Source: an uncultured Collinsella sp.
GTDB lineage: Bacteria; Actinomycetota; Coriobacteriia; Coriobacteriales; Coriobacteriaceae
Length of the DNA stretch: 25,829 bases
Assembly (NCBI GenBank): GCA_900538305.1
Contig: UPXY01000023.1
Coordinates: 1-25,829, forward strand
Direction: 5' to 3'
Part shown: positions 8,831 to 17,242 of the stretch, piece after piece
Layout: each line of letters starts with the position of its first letter
Position numbering within the stretch: position 1 is the first letter of the stretch
Translations under genes and position numbers: made by a program
The notes under the pieces: generated by a model
What the model was told of the DNA's origin: nothing
Database searches by the model: none
Seen by the model: the letters and a program-made list of their open reading frames with translations, nothing else

Positions 8831-8839
8831 TGCTATCCT
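8831..8839 (+). promoter_or_regulatory. Candidate extended -10 for the thioesterase gene
   Basis: TGCTATCCT fits an extended -10 (TGn plus TATnnT) 36 nt upstream of the thioesterase ATG. No good -35 is visible at 17 nt, which is acceptable for extended -10 promoters. Tentative. Confidence 0.35.
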
Positions 8840-8874
8840 CTCTTTCAGCAAAAGATTATACCGAGGGGGGCATA

Positions 8875-9606
8875 ATGGAACCATCGACTTCGAGCTCAAG
8901 CGCGGTCTTCCAGTTCGACGCGCGCGTCCGCTATAGCGAGGTCGACCACCGTGGCCTGCTCACGCTGCCCAAGCTCATCGACTACTTTCAGGATTGCAGC
9001 ACGTTCCAATCGGAAGCGCTCGGCGTAGGCATGCTCCGGCTCAAAGAGCACCGCCGCTCCTGGGTGCTCACGCACTGGCAGATCGTCGTCGAACGCTATC
9101 CGCGCCTCGCCGAGCCCATCACGGTGGGCACGTTCGCGAGCTCCTTCAAAGGCCTCACGGCGACACGCTATTTCTTCCTCAAAGACGCGACGGGCGAGAT
9201 CATCGCGAAGGCGAACTCAAGCTGGGCGCTCCTCGACCTTGAAAAAGGCCGCCTGACGCGTCCCGCGCCCGAGGACACCGACGCCTACGGCGTGCACGAC
9301 CCTCTGCCCATGCCCGAGGAGGACCGGCGCGTCCGCATGCCCGATACCCTCGACGCGCTCGACCCCATCACGGTGCTCCGTTACCAGATCGACACGAACG
9401 AGCATGTCAACAACAGCCAGTACGTGCAGATGGCACTCGAGCTGCTGCCGCGCGACATCGAGCCCGCCCGCGTGCGCGTGGACTACAAGCGCGCTGCCGT
9501 TCTGGGCGATACCATCTACCCCAAGATCGCACGCGAGGAGGGACGCAGCGTCATCGCGCTCTGCTCGGCAGACGACCAGCCCTACGCTATCGTCGAGTTC
9601 TCGTAG
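8875..9606 (+). CDS. Acyl-[acyl-carrier-protein] thioesterase, FatA/FatB-like
   Basis: The 243-residue protein has the tandem hotdog layout of acyl-ACP thioesterases (PF01643 type). The first half begins VRYSEVDHRG and LPKLIDYFQD. The second carries IDTNEHVNNSQYVQMALE (about 172-189), whose Asn175 and His177 are the expected catalytic residues. The enzyme releases fatty acids from ACP in the cytoplasm, ending elongation. ATG 8875 follows GAGGGGG at short distance. It faces away from the PAP2 gene, so two lipid-related genes share the control region 8682-8874. sixA follows 99 nt downstream on the same strand. The family call is strong; chain-length preference is unknown. Confidence 0.9.
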   Translation: MEPSTSSSSAVFQFDARVRYSEVDHRGLLTLPKLIDYFQDCSTFQSEALGVGMLRLKEHRRSWVLTHWQIVVERYPRLAEPITVGTFASSFKGLTATRYFFLKDATGEIIAKANSSWALLDLEKGRLTRPAPEDTDAYGVHDPLPMPEEDRRVRMPDTLDALDPITVLRYQIDTNEHVNNSQYVQMALELLPRDIEPARVRVDYKRAAVLGDTIYPKIAREEGRSVIALCSADDQPYAIVEFS

Positions 9607-9705
9607 CGCGCCATCGGCTTGAGCCCGAAGGGGTGCAGCCTGGCCACGCGCCGCAGCGAGATGCGCGCTTTTCGTCGCAACCACTCAATGTCGGAAGGAG
9701 ACCCT

Positions 9706-10197
9706 ATGAGTAACGTCCGCACCCTCATCCTCGTTCGGCACGGTCGCGCCGAACGCGCACTGCCCGGCATGCCCGATGAAGAGCGATCCCTCACGCCTGA
9801 TGGACGGGCAGCGCTTCGAGCACCAGGCGGCTTTACGCGCTCCTTCAGCCTTGTAGACGAAGAAACGCGCTCCCGTGCCGTCATCTGGGCGAGCCCTGCA
9901 CTCCGTGCGCAGCAGACGGCGCAAGAGGTGGCACAGGCCATTGGACAGCACCCTATCGACGCGCTTCCCTGCCTCTTTGAGCAGGACACCGATGCCTTTC
10001 TCGACGCGCTCCGCGCAACCGATGCGGAGTGCGTCGTCGCCGTCGGCCACATCCCCTTCATGGAGCGCGTGACCGAGTACCTCTGCGGCGCCACCTTGAG
10101 CTTCTCTCCCGGAGCCGTCGCGTGCCTGCGCCTCGATGACGCGCTCGCGCCCTGCGAGTCCGACCTCCTATGGTTCGTCCAAGGCCCGGGGTGCTAA
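9706..10197 (+). CDS. sixA: Histidine phosphatase, SixA-like
   Basis: This 163-residue protein belongs to the histidine phosphatase (phosphoglycerate mutase-like) superfamily. The phosphohistidine motif LVRHGRAE lies at residues 9-16 and the second catalytic histidine in AVGHIPFME. Small stand-alone members with this LTPDGR and SPALRAQQTA pattern are the SixA type, which removes phosphate from phosphohistidine proteins. In E. coli SixA acts on the nitrogen-related phosphotransferase system; that role here is only an analogy. ATG 9706 has GGAAGGAG upstream, better than the in-frame ATGs at 9661 and 9688. It follows the thioesterase and is probably on the same transcript, ending before a strong hairpin at 10230. 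Confidence 0.85.
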   Translation: MSNVRTLILVRHGRAERALPGMPDEERSLTPDGRAALRAPGGFTRSFSLVDEETRSRAVIWASPALRAQQTAQEVAQAIGQHPIDALPCLFEQDTDAFLDALRATDAECVVAVGHIPFMERVTEYLCGATLSFSPGAVACLRLDDALAPCESDLLWFVQGPGC

Positions 10198-10229
10198 CGA
10201 CCCATCACGTTGGGAGATATCGCTGAAAG

Positions 10230-10271
10230 GATGGGTGCGCTTGTGTCGCCTTTGACGCAAGCGCATCCATC
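10230..10271 (+). terminator. 18-bp hairpin after sixA
   Basis: Bases 10230-10247 pair with 10254-10271 with no mismatch (two G-U pairs) around the 6-nt loop GCCTTT. It lies 32 nt beyond the sixA stop and upstream of the arsR promoter, so it likely insulates the two. It lacks a T-tract, so it may instead be a repeat of the REP type. Confidence 0.6.
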
Positions 10272-10306
10272 GCCTCAATGCCAACAGATTTGGTCTAAGG
10301 TTGCGC

Positions 10307-10334
10307 TTGACATATGAATATTCGTTCATATAAT
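10307..10334 (+). promoter_or_regulatory. Consensus promoter with SmtB-type operator upstream of arsR
   Basis: TTGACA (10307-10312), a 16-bp spacer and TATAAT (10329-10334) form a perfect consensus sigma-70 promoter. The spacer is almost filled by a palindrome, ATATGAA at 10312-10318 and TTCATAT at 10325-10331. This is the kind of operator bound by SmtB/CzrA-family repressors. A half site ATATGAACG recurs at 10347-10355. Repressor binding would directly cover both promoter elements. Confidence 0.85.
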
Positions 10335-10382
10335 CATGAGTAAGATATATGAACGCAGGAACATATGTCGAAAGGAGCGTTC

Positions 10383-10715
10383 ATGCAGAACCAAGAGCAC
10401 CCGCAGGCTGAACCCGCGGAAGAACCCTGCATGCCGGACGAGGAGCTGCTCTACGACCTCGCCGACCTCTTCAAAACGTTCAGCGATACCACGCGCATCA
10501 AGATCTTGTACGCGCTCTTCGACACGCCGCGCTCCGTGGGCGACATCGCCGATACCATCGGTGCCACGCAAAGTGCCGTCTCCCACCAACTGCGCATCTT
10601 GAAGCAAGCACGCCTCGTGCGCTTCGATCGCGACGGTCGCAGCCTCATCTACTCGCTCGCCGACGACCACGTCCATACCATGCTCGCGCAGGGCATGAGC
10701 CACATCTGCGAATAG
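10383..10715 (+). CDS. ArsR/SmtB-family repressor, zinc-sensor type
   Basis: The 110-residue winged-helix repressor has the recognition helix region GATQSAVSHQLRILKQARLV and the beta wing FDRDGRSLIY. The last helix holds Asp94-x-His96, His107 and Glu110, the same spacing as the alpha-5 zinc ligands of SmtB (D-x-H-x10-H-x2-E). The ELCVC arsenic/cadmium motif is absent (the position reads SVGDIADTIG). It should therefore release DNA when zinc, or a similar divalent ion, is in excess. ATG 10383 is chosen over 10365 because AAAGGAG precedes it at 5 nt. It heads a cluster with a metallochaperone and a P1B ATPase, and matching operators lie before it and before the ATPase. Confidence 0.92.
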   Translation: MQNQEHPQAEPAEEPCMPDEELLYDLADLFKTFSDTTRIKILYALFDTPRSVGDIADTIGATQSAVSHQLRILKQARLVRFDRDGRSLIYSLADDHVHTMLAQGMSHICE

Positions 10716-10794
10716 CAGCGGCCGAATGCCCCATCGACCCCCTTCCGCTCTACGAACACGGCCACGCAACGGCAGGACACGAAAGGAACCCATC

Positions 10795-11013
10795 ATGCGC
10801 AAGTCATTCAAACTCGACGAGATCGATTGCGCGAACTGCGCGCTCAAGCTCGAGGATGCCATCAAGAAGGTGGACGGCGTCGAGGATGCGAAGGTGAACT
10901 TCCTCCTGCAGAAGCTCACGCTCACCGCCCCCGACGACCGCTTCGACAGCGTCCTCGATGACGTCTGCGCACTTGTCGCCAAGGTGGAGCCCGATTGCGA
11001 GATTCTTCGCTAA
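10795..11013 (+). CDS. Free HMA-domain metallochaperone (CopZ-like)
   Basis: A 72-residue heavy-metal-associated domain with DCANCALKLEDAI at 10-22; the CxxC cysteines bind the metal. The spacing and the beta-alpha-beta pattern (VDGVEDAKVNFLLQKLTL) match the N-terminal metal domain of CadA/ZntA ATPases. The ATPase encoded next lacks this domain, so the cassette looks like a split pump whose metal-donor domain is a separate protein. ATG 10795 follows GAAAGGA. It lies 79 nt after arsR and is probably driven by the arsR promoter. DCANC and the neighbouring pump suggest zinc, cadmium or lead rather than copper, but this is inferred. Confidence 0.9.
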   Translation: MRKSFKLDEIDCANCALKLEDAIKKVDGVEDAKVNFLLQKLTLTAPDDRFDSVLDDVCALVAKVEPDCEILR

Positions 11014-11039
11014 CGACTTGCCCACCGAACGAAGCGACG

Positions 11040-11073
11040 TTGTACTCTCATTAATATGAACGTATGCTCATAT
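11040..11073 (+). promoter_or_regulatory. Second SmtB-type operator and promoter before the P1B ATPase
   Basis: A palindrome of the same 20-bp length as the arsR operator (ATATGA at 11054-11059, TCATAT at 11068-11073) overlaps a plausible promoter: TTGTAC at 11040-11045, 17-bp spacer, TATGCT at 11063-11068. The ATPase would thus be controlled separately by the same repressor. A short AACCCC/GGGGTT palindrome follows near 11089-11101; its role is unknown. Confidence 0.75.
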
Positions 11074-11125
11074 TTACATAGTTTAAAAACCCCTGGGGTT
11101 ATTTGACATTGAAGGTGATTCAGTC

Positions 11126-13030
11126 ATGAATAAGAAGCAGCGGAAATGGAGGAACCGCATCCTCGTCGCCGTCGCGCTTTTCTTCGCGGTCATGCTCCTC
11201 GAGAAAACCGGCGCCATCGGTGCGCTCTTCGGTGCGAACGACGTCTATGCGGCCTTCGCCCTCTACTTCATCGTCTTTCTCCTCGCCGGACACGACGTCC
11301 TCACCAAGGCGTGGTCGAATATCCGCCGCGGCGACCCCTTCGACGAGGCCTTCCTCATGACGGTCGCCACGATCGGCGCGTTCGCCACGATCTTCTTCCC
11401 CGAGACCGAGCCGCAATCGGCCGAGGGCTGCGCCGTCATGCTCTTCTACCAGGTGGGCGAGCTCTTCCAGAGCTACGCCGTGGGCAAGAGCCGCAAGTCG
11501 ATCGCCGACATGATGGACATCGCACCGGATTACGCCAATATCGAGTGCGACGGCGCGCTTGTCGAAGTCGATCCCGACGAGGTCGCAGTCGGCAGCATCA
11601 TCATCGTGAAGCCCGGAGAACGCATCCCCATCGACGGCGTCGTCACCGAGGGCACGAGCCAACTCGACACCGCGGCGCTCACCGGCGAGAGCATCCCGCG
11701 CCACGTCGAGGCCGGTGCCGAGGTCATCTCGGGCTGCATCAACATGACGGGCATCCTGCGCATTCGCACCACGAAGCCCTTCGGCGAGTCCACGGTCTCC
11801 CGTATCCTCGAGCTCGTGGAGAACGCGAGCGAAAAGAAGGCGAAGACCGAGAACTTCATCACGCGCTTCGCCCGCGTCTACACACCTGCCGTCACGATCT
11901 CCGCCGTCGTGCTCGCCGTGGTGCCGCCGCTTCTGGGCATGGGCCCTTGGACGGACTGGGTGTTGCGCGGCCTCACATTCCTCGTCGTCTCATGCCCCTG
12001 CGCGCTCGTGATCTCCGTGCCGCTCAGCTTCTTCGGCGGCATCGGAGGCGCGTCGCGCCTGGGCATCCTCGTGAAGGGCTCGAACTACCTTGAGCTCTTG
12101 GCGAACGTCGACACCGTGGTCTTCGACAAGACGGGTACGCTCACGAGCGGAACCTTCAACGTCGTCGCCGTGCATCCCGAAGCGGACGTCGACGCCGATT
12201 ACCTGCTCTCGATGGCGGCTTATGCCGAGGCGTTCAGCGACCACCCCATCGCGATCTCGATCAAGCAGGCGTACGCCGGCGAAATCGACGAGAAGCGCAT
12301 CAGGGATGCGCATGAGGAGTCTGGGCACGGCGTGCGTGCGACCGTCGACGAGCACATCGTGCTCGTAGGCAACGACAAGCTCATGCGCGAACACGGCATC
12401 ACGTGGCACGACTGCGAGCTCACCGGGACGATTCTGCACGTAACGGTCGACGGTGCCTACGGGGGACATATCGTGATCGCCGACGTGGTGAAGGACGATG
12501 CCGCGCAGACCATACGCGACCTGCACGAAGCGGGCGTGCGCCGTTGCATCATGCTCACGGGCGACCGTCGCGACGTGGCGGAAGCCGTGGGCAAGAAGCT
12601 CGGCCTCGACGAGGTGCATGCCCAGCTCCTGCCCGAGGACAAGGTCAACGCCGTGGAGCACCTGCTTGCAACGGAGGCACCGGACGCCAAGCTCGCCTTC
12701 GTGGGCGACGGCATAAACGATGCTCCCGTGCTCATGCGCGCGGATATTGGAATCGCCATGGGCGCGATGGGGTCGGACGCCGCCATCGAAGCCGCAGACG
12801 TGGTGCTCATGGACGACAAGCCCTCGAACATCGCCCGCGCCATGCGCATCGCCCGCAAGACCATGCGCATCGTGTGGCAGAACATCGTGTTCGCACTCGG
12901 CGTGAAGGTGCTCATCCTCGTGCTTGCGGCGCTCGGCATCGCAAACATGTGGCTCGCGGTCTTCGGCGACGTGGGCGTGGCGATGATCGCGATCCTGAAC
13001 GCCATGCGCGCGATGCGCGCCCCGAAATGA
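11126..13030 (+). CDS. P1B-type heavy-metal ATPase, Zn/Cd/Pb class (CadA/ZntA-like)
   Basis: The 634-residue P-type ATPase exports divalent metal at the cost of ATP. It has the actuator TGES loop (186-189), the CPC transmembrane metal site (290-292) within VVSCPCALVISVP, and the phosphorylation motif DKTGTLT (334-340). The His-Pro of the nucleotide domain is in SDHPIA (373-374), and GDGINDAP spans 527-534. An aspartate in the last membrane region (FGDVG, about residue 615) with CPC is typical of the zinc/cadmium/lead P1B-2 class. The N-terminus begins directly with membrane segments and has no HMA domain, which the preceding gene supplies instead. ATG 11126 follows GAAGGTGA. It has its own operator-promoter in the 112-bp gap. 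Confidence 0.95.
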   Translation: MNKKQRKWRNRILVAVALFFAVMLLEKTGAIGALFGANDVYAAFALYFIVFLLAGHDVLTKAWSNIRRGDPFDEAFLMTVATIGAFATIFFPETEPQSAEGCAVMLFYQVGELFQSYAVGKSRKSIADMMDIAPDYANIECDGALVEVDPDEVAVGSIIIVKPGERIPIDGVVTEGTSQLDTAALTGESIPRHVEAGAEVISGCINMTGILRIRTTKPFGESTVSRILELVENASEKKAKTENFITRFARVYTPAVTISAVVLAVVPPLLGMGPWTDWVLRGLTFLVVSCPCALVISVPLSFFGGIGGASRLGILVKGSNYLELLANVDTVVFDKTGTLTSGTFNVVAVHPEADVDADYLLSMAAYAEAFSDHPIAISIKQAYAGEIDEKRIRDAHEESGHGVRATVDEHIVLVGNDKLMREHGITWHDCELTGTILHVTVDGAYGGHIVIADVVKDDAAQTIRDLHEAGVRRCIMLTGDRRDVAEAVGKKLGLDEVHAQLLPEDKVNAVEHLLATEAPDAKLAFVGDGINDAPVLMRADIGIAMGAMGSDAAIEAADVVLMDDKPSNIARAMRIARKTMRIVWQNIVFALGVKVLILVLAALGIANMWLAVFGDVGVAMIAILNAMRAMRAPK

Positions 13031-13086
13031 GCAGCTGAACCTAGGGCTCAAATACTCGCTGCGCCCGCCTCCCCGCTTCTGGCAAG

Positions 13087-13145
13087 GTCGACGTTTTCTG
13101 CCGTTTTCTTCTTTCACGACCCGGAAACCGGCGGAGAACGTCGAC
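13087..13145. repeat. Long palindrome with GTCGAC core (copy 2)
   Basis: Bases 13087-13103 pair with 13129-13145 over 17 positions with two G-U pairs; after one mismatch, five more pairs extend it. The 5' arm GTCGACGTTTT is identical over 11 bases to part of copy 1 (3663-3733), and the 3' arm GGCGGAGAACGTCGAC differs from copy 1 at three positions. It lies between the P1B ATPase and the acyltransferase and could also end transcription. Confidence 0.65.
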
Positions 13146-13216
13146 ATCATGCGTGCAAGCGGCGACTGCGATAGAATAGCGAGCGCCACAACCGCTTCGT
13201 CAATCGGGGGAACGAC

Positions 13217-14242
13217 ATGGCTGGCGCACGCGAGCGCATCGCGCTGTTCGACAACATCAAGGGGCTGCTCATCATCTTGGTGGTCGCCGCGCACTTCATG
13301 CATCCCGTCCACAACGACAACGAGGCGCTGAGCGCCCTCTTCGATATCATCTACCTGTTCCACATGCCACTTTTCGTCTTCGTCTCCGGGCTCTTCGCGA
13401 AGAGCGCCTATCGCGACGGGCACCTCAACTGGAACAGGATCATCTCCTTCACGGTTCTGGGCTTCGCCTACCAGGCAGCGCTGCTCGCGATCAACGGGGT
13501 GCTGATCGAGCATCCCGAAAGACTGCTGCTCTTCACCTCCGCGCCGTGGTACCTCATCGGCATGGCCTGGTGGTACCTCGCCACGCCCCTTCTCGCCCGC
13601 TTCGCCCCATCTACCGGGGTTTTGGTAAGCGTTGCTATAGCGTTTGCGAGCGGCTTCTTCGATTTGTCGAACGGTCTTCTTGCCATAAGCCGGTCGCTCG
13701 CCTTCCTTCCCTACTTCGCCCTCGGCTACTACATGAAGCCCGCCGCGCTCGAGCGGCTGGCGAAGCGGCGCGTGCTATGGCTTGCGGTCGCCGGCGCGGT
13801 GGCGATCGTAAGCCTGCGCCTTGTCGACGTCCACGCCTACGACTGGTTTTTCCAGATGGTATATGGAGACAACCCCTTCGCGAGCGCAGGCGCGGTGGCG
13901 GGGATCCCCGCGGGCAGTCCCGCAGCGGGCGCGATCGCCAAGTTCGTCACCATGGGCATCGCGGCACTGTTCTCCCTCGCCGTGCTAAGGCTTATCCCGC
14001 ACGACGCATCGCACCTCACGACGCTTGGCGAGCGCACGCTCCAGATCTACGTGCTGCATCGGCTCATCCGCGCCGCGCTCACGTTCAGAACCCCGTTCTA
14101 CGACATGGAGGTGCTCCTCGACCCGCTGTGGGGGTCGGCGATCATCCTGGCGCTCTCCGGCGGCGTCATCGTGCTGTGCTCGCTCAAGGCCTTCACCCCG
14201 CCCTTCACCTGGCTCATGGCCAAGCGCTGGCTACCTAGATAA
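13217..14242 (+). CDS. Acyltransferase-3 family membrane protein
   Basis: This 341-residue polytopic membrane protein matches the acyltransferase-3 family (PF01757), especially fucose-4-O-acetylase-like members. It starts ERIALFDNIKGLLIILVV, with the family's His in AAHFMHPV at about 25-32. About ten hydrophobic segments follow, and LFHMPLFVFVSGLFAK is the usual second-helix signature. These enzymes transfer acetyl or other acyl groups to cell-surface sugars or lipids at the membrane. The target is not predictable, and no glycan genes are nearby. ATG 13217 is the first good start of the frame; SD is GGGGGA. A TAGAAT at 13172-13177 could be its -10. It stands alone between a palindrome and the dedA-like gene. 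Confidence 0.85.
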   Translation: MAGARERIALFDNIKGLLIILVVAAHFMHPVHNDNEALSALFDIIYLFHMPLFVFVSGLFAKSAYRDGHLNWNRIISFTVLGFAYQAALLAINGVLIEHPERLLLFTSAPWYLIGMAWWYLATPLLARFAPSTGVLVSVAIAFASGFFDLSNGLLAISRSLAFLPYFALGYYMKPAALERLAKRRVLWLAVAGAVAIVSLRLVDVHAYDWFFQMVYGDNPFASAGAVAGIPAGSPAAGAIAKFVTMGIAALFSLAVLRLIPHDASHLTTLGERTLQIYVLHRLIRAALTFRTPFYDMEVLLDPLWGSAIILALSGGVIVLCSLKAFTPPFTWLMAKRWLPR

Positions 14243-14327
14243 CACGTTGGCGCAGTGGTAATTTGGTGTCCGACATCGCTTTTCCACATCGCACGGCACC
14301 CGTACGCTACACTTTTCCCAGCAACGC

Positions 14328-14345
14328 CGGCCCCGCAAGGGGCCG
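14328..14345 (+). other. Short GNRA-loop hairpin in the DedA 5' leader
   Basis: CGGCCCC and GGGGCCG pair perfectly around the GCAA tetraloop, ending about seven bases before the DedA SD. It could terminate weakly after the acyltransferase or stabilise the DedA mRNA. A possible -10 (TACACT, 14308-14313) lies just upstream, which would put the hairpin at the start of the transcript. Confidence 0.4.
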
Positions 14346-14364
14346 CATTCATGAAGGGATGTCC

Positions 14365-14991
14365 ATGGAAGAGCTCTTCTTCGACTTCATCGACCAATTC
14401 GGCTACTTCGCCGTGGGCGCGCTCATCTTCATCGAGAACGTTTTCCCGCCCATCCCGAGCGAGGTCATCCTGCCGCTCGGCGGCTTTTTCACCACCTCGA
14501 CGGATATGTCGCTCCCAGGCGTCATTATCGCTGCGACCGTAGGCTCGGTACTCGGCGCCTACATCCTCTATGGCATCGGCTGGGTACTCAACCGCGACCG
14601 CCTCATGCGATTCTTCGAGACGCGCCCCATGCGTCTTTTGGGCTTCAAGGGCGACGACATCGCCAAGGCGATCGACTGGTTCGACCGTCGCGGCCAGATC
14701 TCGGTACTTATCTGCCGCTTCGTGCCCATCGTGCGCAGCCTCATCTCCATCCCGGCCGGCGTGGCGCGCATGAACATGGCGCGCTTCGCCCTCTACACCC
14801 TCGTGGGCTCCGCAGTGTGGAACACGATCCTGTGCTCGCTCGGCGCCGCGGCGGGCAGCGCCTGGGAGACGGTGAGCGAGCAGGCCGAATGGGTCTCCGA
14901 TGTCGTGAAGTACGTCATCATCGCCGCCATCGTCGTCGTCGCGATCGTATGGATCGTGAAGCGCATCATTCCCAACCTCAAGAAGCAGTAA
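14365..14991 (+). CDS. DedA family membrane protein
   Basis: The 208-residue membrane protein has the DedA/VTT signatures. The re-entrant loop motif FIENVFPPIPSEVILPLGG lies near the N-terminus and CRFVPIVRSLISIPAG in the middle; several helices follow and the tail is basic (KRIIPNLKKQ). DedA proteins act at the cytoplasmic membrane; some return undecaprenyl phosphate or phosphatidylethanolamine across the bilayer and affect envelope homeostasis. Two ATGs compete (14359 and 14365). GAAGGG abuts the first, so the second, at 6-nt spacing, is preferred. The stop is only 12 nt from the ABC-F start, suggesting co-transcription. Confidence 0.9.
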   Translation: MEELFFDFIDQFGYFAVGALIFIENVFPPIPSEVILPLGGFFTTSTDMSLPGVIIAATVGSVLGAYILYGIGWVLNRDRLMRFFETRPMRLLGFKGDDIAKAIDWFDRRGQISVLICRFVPIVRSLISIPAGVARMNMARFALYTLVGSAVWNTILCSLGAAAGSAWETVSEQAEWVSDVVKYVIIAAIVVVAIVWIVKRIIPNLKKQ

Positions 14992-15003
14992 GCCGGCAGC
15001 GCC

Positions 15004-16872
15004 ATGGCGATCCTTTTCGGCTGCGACAACATCTCCCTCGACTTCCCCACCAAGCGCGTGTTCAGCCACGTGACCCTCGGCGTGAGCGAGGGCGACCGCA
15101 TCGGCATCGTCGGGCGCAACGGCGACGGCAAGTCGACGCTGCTGAACCTCTTGGCCGGCACGCTCGAGCCGGATTCCGGGCGTGTCACGCATCGCCGCGA
15201 CCTGCGCGTGGGGCTGCTCGGGCAGCGCGACGCCCTCGATAGCGCCGCCTCCGTGCGCAGCGCTGTGGTGGGCGACGCGCCCGAATACGAATGGGCGTCC
15301 TCGCCACGCGTGCGCGAGGTGCTCGCCGGCCTCATCGCCGATGTCCCCTGGGACGGCGCCGTGGGCGAGCTCTCCGGTGGCCAGCGCCGCCGCGTCGACC
15401 TCGCGCGCCTGCTCATCGGCGATTTCGACGTGCTTATGCTCGACGAGCCTACGAACCACCTCGACATGCGGACCATCAGCTGGCTCGCGCGCCACCTGCG
15501 CACGCGCTGGCAAGACGGCGCGGGGGCGCTCCTCATGGTGACGCACGACCGCTGGTTCCTCGACGAGGTCTGCACCTCGATGTGGGAAGTGCACGACGCT
15601 GTCGTCGAGCCGTTTGAAGGCGGCTACTCGGCCTATATCCTGCAGCGCGTCGAGCGCGACCGCCTGGCGCAGGTGGCCGAGGAACGGCGGCGCAACATGG
15701 CGCGCAAAGAGCTCGCCTGGCTTTCCCGTGGCGCGCAGGCGCGGAGCACGAAGCCAAAATTCCGTGTCGAAGCGGCACGCGAGCTCATCGCAGACGTCCC
15801 ACCCCTGCGAAACGAGCTCGAGTTGAAGCGCCTCGCCGTCGCCCGCCTGGGCAAGCAGGTCATCGACGTGCTCGATGTGTACGCAGGCTACGATAGCGCG
15901 AACGCAGCAGACGCTTCAGCCGCCGAAAAGCCCGCTTGTGACGTTTTGGAAGATGTGACCTGGCTTATCGGCGCAGGCGACCGCTTCGGCCTTCTCGGCG
16001 AGAACGGCGCCGGCAAGTCGACGCTTCTCGACGTGGTGCGCGGCAAGCTCGAACCCCGTGCGGGCCGTGTGAAGATCGGCAAGACGGTGCGCTTCGGCAT
16101 GCTCTCCCAGCAGCTCGACGAGCTTGCACCGGTTATGGGCGACACGATCCGTGAAGTGCTCTCACGTTATAAGCGCAGCTACGTGATCGACGGTAAGGAG
16201 ACGAGCCCCGAAAAGCTCCTCGAGCGACTCGGGTTCACCACCCAGCAGCTCTGGAGCCGTATCGGCGACCTCTCCGGCGGGCAACGGCGCCGGCTCATGC
16301 TGCTCCTCACAATCCTCGAAGAGCCCAACGTCCTCATCTTAGACGAGCCCGGCAACGACCTCGATACCGATATGCTCGCAATCGTGGAAGACCTGCTCGA
16401 TGGCTGGCCGGGCACGCTTATCCTCGTGACGCACGATCGCTACCTCATGGAGCGCGTGACGGATCAGCAGTTCGCCCTCATCGACGGCCACCTCCGCCAT
16501 GTACCGGGCGGCGTGGACGAATATCTCATGCTTGTGGAATCTCGGAAGCGACAGCCCCAGCAGCTCGCCAGGCAAACGATGTCCCAGAAAGCTCCCGCCG
16601 AAAGCAGCGAACGCGCTGCAGGGGGCGAGGACTCGAGCCCATCGCTTTCGAACGCCGAGCGCCAGCGCCTGCGCAAGGAGGTTGCCTCACTCGAGCGCCG
16701 TATGGAGACGCAGCGCGAGCGCATCGGAGAGCTCGAGGCTGGCATGATGTCCATAGACCCCACCGACTACCTAGCCCTTGAGAGCCAGCAGGAGAAGATC
16801 AACGGGGCGAAAGCTGCCCTCGACGAACTCGAAACCACCTGGCTCGAAACCTCCGACCTACTCGGGATGTAA
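15004..16872 (+). CDS. ABC-F family ATPase (Uup-like)
   Basis: The 622-residue soluble protein has two ABC ATPase domains and no membrane segments. Walker A motifs are GRNGDGKST (37-45) and GENGAGKST (332-340). LSGGQRRR signatures are at 123-130 and 423-430. Walker B regions are LMLDEPTNHLD (144-154) and LILDEPGNDLD (444-454). The charged linker at about 210-265 and the C-terminal coiled coil at about 550-615 are typical of ABC-F proteins of the Uup type, which act on ribosomes. The second Walker B has Gly and Asp where EPTNHLD is usual. No convincing SD precedes ATG 15004, so its translation may depend on the DedA gene ending 12 nt upstream. An antibiotic-protection role is not indicated. 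Confidence 0.92.
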   Translation: MAILFGCDNISLDFPTKRVFSHVTLGVSEGDRIGIVGRNGDGKSTLLNLLAGTLEPDSGRVTHRRDLRVGLLGQRDALDSAASVRSAVVGDAPEYEWASSPRVREVLAGLIADVPWDGAVGELSGGQRRRVDLARLLIGDFDVLMLDEPTNHLDMRTISWLARHLRTRWQDGAGALLMVTHDRWFLDEVCTSMWEVHDAVVEPFEGGYSAYILQRVERDRLAQVAEERRRNMARKELAWLSRGAQARSTKPKFRVEAARELIADVPPLRNELELKRLAVARLGKQVIDVLDVYAGYDSANAADASAAEKPACDVLEDVTWLIGAGDRFGLLGENGAGKSTLLDVVRGKLEPRAGRVKIGKTVRFGMLSQQLDELAPVMGDTIREVLSRYKRSYVIDGKETSPEKLLERLGFTTQQLWSRIGDLSGGQRRRLMLLLTILEEPNVLILDEPGNDLDTDMLAIVEDLLDGWPGTLILVTHDRYLMERVTDQQFALIDGHLRHVPGGVDEYLMLVESRKRQPQQLARQTMSQKAPAESSERAAGGEDSSPSLSNAERQRLRKEVASLERRMETQRERIGELEAGMMSIDPTDYLALESQQEKINGAKAALDELETTWLETSDLLGM

Positions 16873-16897
16873 CGATATCCCAGAGGGGTCTTTTGGT

Positions 16898-17008
16898 GCG
16901 GCATGTAAAATTACCCCAGCGACTTTTTTACATGGTGCGATGAAAGGGTTATTTCAAGGGGTGCTTCGCACCATGTAAAAAAGTCGCTGGGGTAATTTTA
17001 CATGCCGC
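16898..17008. repeat. Perfect 43-bp inverted repeat, 111-bp palindromic element
   Basis: Bases 16898-16940 are exactly complementary to 16966-17008, with a 25-nt spacer (16941-16965). The arms are AT-richer than the surroundings and contain a T6 run. Outside the perfect arms, TTTGG at left and CCAAA at right continue the pairing after a 2-base bulge. The element lies between the convergent ABC-F gene and the minus-strand small membrane protein gene. It may be a two-way terminator or a MITE-like mobile palindrome. No transposase is nearby. Confidence 0.85.
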
Positions 17009-17057
17009 CAAAGCCCGGGGCGGTTTCACACAGCCTATCCCCCGATACGACGTCGCG

Positions 17058-17207
17058 TCAGCGCTTCTTGCGTGGACGCTGCTTGCGCTTGCGAGCAGAC
17101 GGCACCTGGGTGGAACCTGCATCGTCGTTGTTGTGATTTCTTTGGTAGATGAACCATCCGAAAAACATCGCTGCAACGACGACGAACAGATAGATGAACT
17201 GATCCAC
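17058..17207 (-). CDS. Small single-span membrane protein (49 residues)
   Basis: A short ORF starts with GTG at 17207 and ends with TGA at 17058. The product begins MDQFIYLFVVVAAMFFGWF, one clear transmembrane helix (about 3-21), followed by a polar stretch (QRNHNNDDAGST). A strongly basic tail (RKRKQRPRKKR) ends the protein, predicting an N-out, C-in topology with a cationic cytoplasmic tail. GGAAGG lies a few bases before the GTG. The gene is 35 nt downstream of the dipeptidase gene on the same strand and runs toward the palindrome at 16898-17008. I recognise no family. The helix, basic tail and SD make a real gene likely; the tail could touch RNA, ribosomes or acidic lipids. Confidence 0.7.
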   Translation of the reverse strand: MDQFIYLFVVVAAMFFGWFIYQRNHNNDDAGSTQVPSARKRKQRPRKKR

Positions 17208-17242
17208 GATAGCTTCCTTCCCAACGGCGATGTGCCGCGTCG